Below, in pieces: positions 59,901 through 64,000 of a stretch of 64,000 nt of DNA. Origin of the DNA: Streptomyces mayonensis (GTDB taxonomy: Bacteria > Actinomycetota > Actinomycetes > Streptomycetales > Streptomycetaceae); assembly GCF_018982965.1 (NCBI RefSeq), contig NZ_JACBYP010000002.1:62001-126000 (forward strand), given 5' to 3'. The notes beneath the pieces were generated by a model. That model was given only the letters and a program-made list of their open reading frames with translations. It was not told the origin of the DNA and searched no databases. Position 1 is the stretch's first letter; each line of letters starts with the position of its first letter. The position numbers and the translations under genes are program-made.

Positions 59901-61237
59901 GCGCGGGCGCGCCCCGGCACGTCTACGACGAGGCGCATCTGATGCTGGACGAGACCGTGCCGGCGGGCAGCAAAATCCGGCTGCAGAAGGACGCCGCGAA
60001 CAGCACCGACTACGCGATCGACTTCGTCAACCTGGAGCAGGTCGCCGAGGTGCCCAACCCCGACCCGGCGGCGTACGCGGTGCCGGACGGGTTCACGCAC
60101 CAGGACGTGCAGAACGCGCTCGACAAGGTGCGCATGGACACCTCCGGCACGCTGGTCGGTGTGTACCTGCCGGCGGGCGACTACCAGACGTCGAGCAAGT
60201 TCCAGGTGTACGGCAAGGCGGTGAAGGTGGTCGGCGCTGGCCCCTGGTTCACGAAGTTCCACGCGCCCACGACGCAGGACAACACCGACGTCGGCTTCCG
60301 TGCCGAGGCGAGCGCCAAGGGCTCGTCGTTCTCGGACTTCGCCTACTTCGGTAACTACACCTCCCGCATCGACGGGCCGGGCAAGGTGTTCGACTTCTCC
60401 AACGTGTCGGACATCGTGATCGACAACATCTGGAACGAGCACATGGTGTGCCTGTACTGGGGCGCGAACACCGACCGGATCACGATCAGGAACTCCCGGA
60501 TCCGCAACATGTTCGCCGACGGCATCAACATGACCAACGGCTCGACCGACAACCTGGTCTCCAACAACGACGCCCGGGCGACCGGGGACGACAGCTTCGC
60601 GCTCTTCTCGGCGATCGACGCCGGGGGCGCGGACATGAAGGACAACGTGTACGAGAACCTGTCGACGACGCTGACCTGGCGTGCGGCGGGTCTCGCGGTC
60701 TACGGCGGGTACAACAACACCTTCCGCAACATCCACATCGCGGACACCCTGGTCTACTCGGGCATCACGATCAGCTCGCTGGACTTCGGCTATCCGATGA
60801 ACGGGTTCGGCACCGATCCGACGACCTTCGAGAACATCTCGATCGTGCGGGCCGGCGGGCACTTCTGGGGCGGGCAGACCTTCCCGGGCATCTGGGTGTT
60901 CTCGGCGTCCAAGGTGTTCCAGGGCATCAGGGTCAACAACGTCGACATCGTCGACCCGACCTACAGCGGCATCATGTTCCAGACGAACTACGTGGGCGGG
61001 CAGCCGCAGTACCCCATCAAGGACACCGTCTTCACCGACGTGTCCGTGACGGGCGCCCGCAAGAGCGGCGACGAGTTCGACACGAAGTCCGGTTTCGGTC
61101 TCTGGGCCAACGAGATGCCGGAGGCGGGACAGGGCCCGGCGGTGGGCGAGGTCACCTTCAACGGGCTGAGGCTGGAGGACAACGCCGTGGACGTCAGGAA
61201 CACCACGTCCACCTTCAAGATCGTTCGCAACCCCTAG
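56948..61237 (+). CDS. Secreted multidomain alpha-1,3-glucanase/mycodextranase-like protein (GH87-type)
   Basis: A 1429-aa secreted enzyme. The ATG at 56948 with GGGG upstream gives a good signal peptide (RNRNRRSRALCTVVATSLLAL, cleavage near ATAAG). Domains by position: discoidin (F5/8 type C) about 34-170 and 172-310; two Fn3 domains about 313-400 and 406-495; a third discoidin-like domain 500-640; two CARDB domains about 642-750 and 754-870; a CBM6/35-like segment from 876 (YEAEDGTVGGG); and a right-handed beta-helix from 1039 to the end. The paired aspartates in ATGDDSFALFS near 1212 match the GH87 acidic cluster. GH87 enzymes cut alpha-1,3-glucan in fungal walls and dental polysaccharides. 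LacI operators flank the gene. Confidence 0.82.
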   Translation: MRNRNRRSRALCTVVATSLLALGGPLLSATAAGGPNIAVGDATAASSSLGGYGAANITDGNQSSYWQSAGSSLPQWVQTDLGATERIDEVVLRLPAGWESRDQTLAVQGSADGRSFSTLKTSATYAFDPGSGNTVTVSFPAAQTRFVRVNITANTGWQAAQLSELEVHAAGEASTDLAEGRRLTASSSTGAYTPGNGNDGNRATYWESDNNALPQWIQADLGSSRRVDRVVLRLPGGWPSRSQTLKIQASENGSDFTDLTAAKAYTFDAAGGRSAAITFDAATARYVRVLVSANTGQPAAQVSELEVYGPESGDTQAPTTPANLAFTEPATGQIRLTWNESSDDTAVTGYDIYANGDLLTSVAGDVTAYTDTRPAGTTVTYYVRAKDAAGNQSGNSDSVTRRADTGDTQAPTAPANLALTEPEPGRIELTWDTSTDDKGVTGYDVYANNQLRKSVAGDVTTYTDTQPASANVTYFVRAKDAAGNESADSNSVIRNGTKEGSNLAVGKPISASSVIHTYVAENANDNSTSTYWEGAAGSYPNTLTLKLGADADISEVVLRLNPDRGWSKRTQRIEVLGRGQDANDFTALVAAKDYVFDPASGGNSVTIPVGDRAADVQLKLSSNTGATAGQIAEFEVVGVPAPNPDLEVTGLSTSPASPVESDEITVSATVRNSGAADAPAAEAALRLGDTEVATVDVPALKAGAESTVSASVGARDAGSYELSAVADEANEIIEENETNNTYTRPEPLVVKPVQSSDLVATTVTTSPSSPSAGDDVAFEVALRNQGTQDSAGGSHEVTLTVLDSKGDTVKTLTGAHSGVVAAGRTSPAVDLGTWKAANGSYTLKVTVADDANELPVKRENNTSTQALFVGRGANMPYDMYEAEDGTVGGGAKVVGPNRTIGDLAGEASGRRAVQLDETGEYVEFTTRADTNTLVTRFSIPDAPGGGGIDATLNVYVDGVMRKALPLTSKYAWLYGNEASPGNAPSAGAPRHVYDEAHLMLDETVPAGSKIRLQKDAANSTDYAIDFVNLEQVAEVPNPDPAAYAVPDGFTHQDVQNALDKVRMDTSGTLVGVYLPAGDYQTSSKFQVYGKAVKVVGAGPWFTKFHAPTTQDNTDVGFRAEASAKGSSFSDFAYFGNYTSRIDGPGKVFDFSNVSDIVIDNIWNEHMVCLYWGANTDRITIRNSRIRNMFADGINMTNGSTDNLVSNNDARATGDDSFALFSAIDAGGADMKDNVYENLSTTLTWRAAGLAVYGGYNNTFRNIHIADTLVYSGITISSLDFGYPMNGFGTDPTTFENISIVRAGGHFWGGQTFPGIWVFSASKVFQGIRVNNVDIVDPTYSGIMFQTNYVGGQPQYPIKDTVFTDVSVTGARKSGDEFDTKSGFGLWANEMPEAGQGPAVGEVTFNGLRLEDNAVDVRNTTSTFKIVRNP

Positions 61238-61280
61238 GCGCGGGGCCGACAGGTTTTCTGTCGGTCTGATCACGGACTGG

Positions 61281-61311
61281 CGCAAGTCTCTTGCGAGGCT
61301 TGCGCTAGTCT
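61281..61311 (+). promoter_or_regulatory. LacI-2 promoter: operator palindrome and -10, leaderless
   Basis: CGCAAG-TCT-CTTGCG (61281-61295) is a perfect palindrome. The -10 TAGTCT (61306-61311) ends seven bases before the GTG start at 61319, the same geometry as LacI-1, and no ribosome-binding site is present. Confidence 0.7.
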
Positions 61312-61318
61312 TGCGTTC

Positions 61319-62332
61319 GTGACACGACGACTTGCTCAGGTGGCGAAAAAGGTTGGGGTCAGCGAGGCCACGGTCAGCCGGGTGCTCAACGGCAAGCCGG
61401 GAGTTTCGGAGGCGACCCGGCAGTCCGTGCTGAGCGCGTTGGACGTCCTGGGCTACGAGCGGCCCACCCAGCTGCGGGGCGAGCGCGCACGGCTCGTGGG
61501 GCTCGTGCTGCCGGAGCTGCAGAACCCGATCTTCCCGGCCTTCGCGGAGGTCATCGGGGGTGCGCTGGCCCAGCAGGGGCTGACCCCGGTGCTGTGCACC
61601 CAGACCAAGGGCGGCGTCTCCGAGGCCGACTACGTCGAACTCCTCCTCCAGCAGCAGGTCTCCGGCGTCGTCTTCGCCGGCGGCGGGCTCTTCGCGCAGG
61701 CCGACGCGCCGCACGACCACTACCGCCTCCTCGCCGAACGCAACATCCCCGTCGTGCTCGTCAACGCCTCCATCCCGGATCTGGGCTTCCCGTGCATCGC
61801 CTGCGACGACGCCGTGGCCGTGGGCCAGTCCTGGCGGCACCTGGCGTCGCTGGGGCACGAGCGCATCGGGCTGGTGCTCGGCCCCTCCGACCACATCCCC
61901 TCCCGCAGGAAACTGGCCGCCGCCCGGCAAGCGGCCGAGGCCATGGACGCCGTACTGCCCGACGCCCACGTGGAACGCGCCATGTTCTCCCTCGAAGGCG
62001 GCCAGGCAGCCGCCACCCGCCTCCTCGACCGCGGCATCACCGGCATCATCTGCGCCAGCGACCCCCTCGCCCTCGGCGCCGTCCGCGCAGCCCGCCGACG
62101 CGCACTCCACGTACCCCACGACGTCTCCGTCGTCGGCTACGACGACTCCGCCTTCATGACCTGCACCGAACCACCCCTCACCACCGTCCGCCAACCCATC
62201 GAAGCCATGGGACGCGCAGCCGTCGACCTCCTCTGCGCACAAATCCAAGGCACCGAAGTCCCCCACAGGGAGCTGCTCTTCGAACCCGAACTCGTCGTCC
62301 GCGGCTCCACCGCACAGGCTTCCGGCGGGTAG
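61319..62332 (+). CDS. LacI-family transcriptional regulator, copy 2
   Basis: A 337-aa LacI/GalR regulator nearly identical to copy 1. The HTH LAQVAKKVGVSEATVSRVLNG is unchanged, so both copies should bind the same operators. Differences cluster in the effector domain (for example NASIPDLGFP here against NASIENLDFP in copy 1, and the extra Gly in FAGGGLF), which could alter ligand response. GTG at 61319 is the start; the message appears leaderless. The gene lies between the glucanase and the sugar-binding lipoprotein, which it probably controls. Confidence 0.9.
   Translation: MTRRLAQVAKKVGVSEATVSRVLNGKPGVSEATRQSVLSALDVLGYERPTQLRGERARLVGLVLPELQNPIFPAFAEVIGGALAQQGLTPVLCTQTKGGVSEADYVELLLQQQVSGVVFAGGGLFAQADAPHDHYRLLAERNIPVVLVNASIPDLGFPCIACDDAVAVGQSWRHLASLGHERIGLVLGPSDHIPSRRKLAAARQAAEAMDAVLPDAHVERAMFSLEGGQAAATRLLDRGITGIICASDPLALGAVRAARRRALHVPHDVSVVGYDDSAFMTCTEPPLTTVRQPIEAMGRAAVDLLCAQIQGTEVPHRELLFEPELVVRGSTAQASGG
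61319..62332 (+). repeat. About 1-kb direct repeat, unit 2 (LacI paralogue)
   Basis: Second copy of the direct repeat described at 55670-56680, same orientation, about 4.6 kb downstream of the end of unit 1. The similarity includes the leaderless promoter and operator just upstream. Confidence 0.85.
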
Positions 62333-62483
62333 CGGCATCTCAACATCTTCAAGGACCTGTCGAGCAATTACGAAATCAGCGCGAGATATTGCGTTCACTT
62401 GTTCACGGTGGTTGAGTGAGCGGCGCCCCACAACGCATCGGCGGTGGGGCGCCTTCCACGTTCATGCCCGAAGGGGACCACCC

Positions 62484-63899
62484 ATGAGAAGTGCTCGGTT
62501 CCGCCGTACTCGCCGTGCCGGCGCCATCACGCTCGTCTCCGCTCTCACTCTGACCGCTCTGGCCGCCTGCGGCACGAGCAGCAGCGACGACGGCGGCGGT
62601 TCCGAAGGCGGCAGCGGATCCTCCGACCCGGCTGCACCCCTGGACCCGAAGACCAAGGTGACGATCACCATCGACTGCATGCCGCCGACGGCGAAGGCGG
62701 CCGAGTTGAAGGAGTGGAAGGAGGACGTCAAGGCGTTCAACGAGATCTACCCCAACGTCACCGTCGAGGGCCGCTCCACTCCGGGCCAGTGTCTGGAGCC
62801 GCCGCGCTTCACCGCGATGCTCAAGGCCAAGTCGCAGCCCGACGTCTTCTACACGTACTTCACCGACCTGCCGCAGGTGCTGGACAACGACGGCGCCGAG
62901 GACATCACCGCGTACGTCAACGACAAGACCGTTCCGCTGCTGAAGGACATCGACCCCGACGTCCTCGGCCAGCTCAAGCACGAGAACAAGCTCTACGGCC
63001 TGCCCACCAGCAACTACACGATGGGCCTGCTGATCAACCGCAAGCTCTTCGAGCAGGCCGGTCTCGACCCGGACGCCCCGCCGCGCACCTGGGACGAGGT
63101 CCGCACCGCCGCCAGGAAGATCGCCGATCTGGGCGACGGCATCGCCGGTTTCGGCGAGTACAGCGCGGGCAACACCGGCGGCTGGCACTTCACTGCCCAG
63201 ATGTACAGCCGCGGCGCCGGGGTGGTCGACGAGAGCGGCAAGAAGGCGACGTTCAACGACGGGACCGGCAAGGCGGTCGCCGAGAACCTGCACGCCATGC
63301 GCTGGGAGGACGGCAGCATGGGCAAGACCCAGCTGCTCAAGTGGGGCGACCTCCAGAAGCAGATCGCCACGGACAAGCTCGGCATGTTCCTGGCCGCGCC
63401 GGACGACATCACGTACATGGTCCAGCAACTGGGCGCCGACTACGAGAACTTCGGCATGGGCCCGATCCCGGGCGAGAAGAACACCCTCGCCGGCGGCAAC
63501 AGCTACATGATCAAGAAGGGCATCTCCGCCGACAAGATCAAGGCGGCCGTCGCCTGGCTGAACTTCGAGAACCTCAGCGTCGGCAAGGGGCAGTTCGACT
63601 GGGCCCGCAAGCAGACCGACAAGCTGCCGGTGGGTCTGCCGCAGCCCAACTTCTGGCTGAACGAGTCGAAGAAGAAGGACGACGCGGCCCGGCTCGAACA
63701 CGCCACCATGCCGGTCGAGAACTTCAAGGCGTTCATGGACAACCCGGTCCCGGCCATGGCCGAACCGCCGAAGGCCCAGGAGGTCTACAAGGTCCTGGAC
63801 AACGTGATGTCCGGTCTCCTCACCAACGAGGACGCCGACGTCGACAAGCTGCTGTCCACCGCGGAGCAGCAGGTGAACCAGGTTCTGGCCACGCAGTGA
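62484..63899 (+). CDS. Sugar ABC transporter substrate-binding lipoprotein
   Basis: A 471-aa extracellular solute-binding protein (family 1 type). The ATG at 62484 has AAGGGG seven bases upstream and gives a basic n-region, a hydrophobic core and lipobox LAAC with the lipidated cysteine at residue 29, followed by a Ser/Gly/Asp-rich linker. The mature part shows the family pattern: KVTITIDCMPPTAKA, QPDVFYTYFTDLPQVL, LYGLPTSNYTMGLLINRKLF and TWDEVRTAARKIADLG. It presents oligosaccharides, perhaps glucanase products, to an ABC permease that begins just downstream. Probably controlled by the LacI genes, although its own upstream region holds only a degenerate operator-like sequence at 62380-62393. 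Confidence 0.9.
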   Translation: MRSARFRRTRRAGAITLVSALTLTALAACGTSSSDDGGGSEGGSGSSDPAAPLDPKTKVTITIDCMPPTAKAAELKEWKEDVKAFNEIYPNVTVEGRSTPGQCLEPPRFTAMLKAKSQPDVFYTYFTDLPQVLDNDGAEDITAYVNDKTVPLLKDIDPDVLGQLKHENKLYGLPTSNYTMGLLINRKLFEQAGLDPDAPPRTWDEVRTAARKIADLGDGIAGFGEYSAGNTGGWHFTAQMYSRGAGVVDESGKKATFNDGTGKAVAENLHAMRWEDGSMGKTQLLKWGDLQKQIATDKLGMFLAAPDDITYMVQQLGADYENFGMGPIPGEKNTLAGGNSYMIKKGISADKIKAAVAWLNFENLSVGKGQFDWARKQTDKLPVGLPQPNFWLNESKKKDDAARLEHATMPVENFKAFMDNPVPAMAEPPKAQEVYKVLDNVMSGLLTNEDADVDKLLSTAEQQVNQVLATQ

Positions 63900-63966
63900 C
63901 CGGCTCCCTCGGGGGGCGGGCCGCACCGCCCCCCGGGGCCCATGAGAGCAGCCCCGAGGAGCGACG

Positions 63967-64000
63967 ATGTCGGCCCCCAGCCTGACCCCGAGCAAGACGG
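63967..64000 (+). CDS. Start of next gene, probably ABC sugar permease (truncated by window)
   Basis: ATG at 63967 with GAGGAG six bases upstream opens MSAPSLTPSKT, then the window ends. Position directly after a solute-binding lipoprotein suggests the first permease subunit; eleven residues cannot prove it. Confidence 0.45.
   Translation, partial: MSAPSLTPSKT

Noticed and set aside
56969..62431. 1820-aa open frame on the minus strand across the glucanase and LacI-2
   Set aside because: It is antisense to two clear genes and consists of Val/Gly/Arg/Asp/Leu-rich low-complexity sequence, the usual mirror of high-GC coding DNA.

Overview
This is a high-GC Streptomyces (or closely related actinomycete) chromosome segment. 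The evidence is the strong G/C bias at third codon positions, many 4-nt ATGA/GTGA gene overlaps, duplicated XRE/DUF5753 plus DUF397 pairs, an AbaA-like ATPase, an NlpC/P60 secreted peptidase with a coiled coil, a GH87-type glucanase, and probably leaderless GTG starts in LacI regulators.

Left flank (1-9.5 kb). A partial DUF418 membrane protein is followed by a divergent catabolic cluster: semialdehyde dehydrogenase, GntR/FCD regulator and DapA-family lyase on the minus strand; MFS transporter, DhaK and DhaL on the plus strand. Two palindromes sharing CTGATNNATCAG mark probable operators. A hypothetical gene and an NlpC/P60 peptidase follow.

Defence island (about 9.5-54.3 kb). The window holds the complete gene set of a class 1 DISARM anti-phage system, split in two on one strand. 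drmD-drmMI (49,651 to 42,075) and drmA-drmB-drmC plus a coupled 151-aa ORF (16,458 to 9,517) are separated by about 25.6 kb. Between them lie a RelE-like/UvrD-like helicase fusion, a 1998-aa UPF1-like helicase with a DUF559/Vsr-like nuclease and a GreA/GreB-like C-terminus, a ParB-fold DGQHR protein, a DUF262-DUF1524-MGMT fusion, a broken BRCT/nuclease gene, a PH-domain protein, a PASTA lipoprotein, a ParA/AlbA_2 pair, a CoiA-like protein and two XRE-DUF397 pairs. Two Ser/Thr kinases and an HTH-methylase-specificity fusion sit to the right of drmD. The signal that ties the island together is a 14-bp element, GTGAACNNAGTCAA (or GTGAACNNAGTGCA). It recurs in six intergenic regions beside drmA/uvrD, the large helicase/ParB-like gene, the DUF262 gene, the lipoprotein, the CoiA-like gene and the kinase/methylase pair, and a seventh, weaker copy lies before drmD. 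At three sites it sits at the same place between clear -35 and -10 boxes. This suggests one regulon covering both DISARM halves and the genes between them.

Right flank (54.3-64 kb). After a gene remnant come a membrane-anchored EEP-family hydrolase and a carbohydrate locus. In that locus two nearly identical LacI genes flank a large multidomain secreted GH87-type alpha-1,3-glucanase, followed by a sugar-binding lipoprotein and the first codons of what is probably an ABC permease. CGCAAG-N3-CTTGCG operators lie before the glucanase and both LacI genes.

I saw no tRNA, rRNA, CRISPR array, transposase, integrase or phage structural gene. All identities rest on reading motifs; no database was searched.
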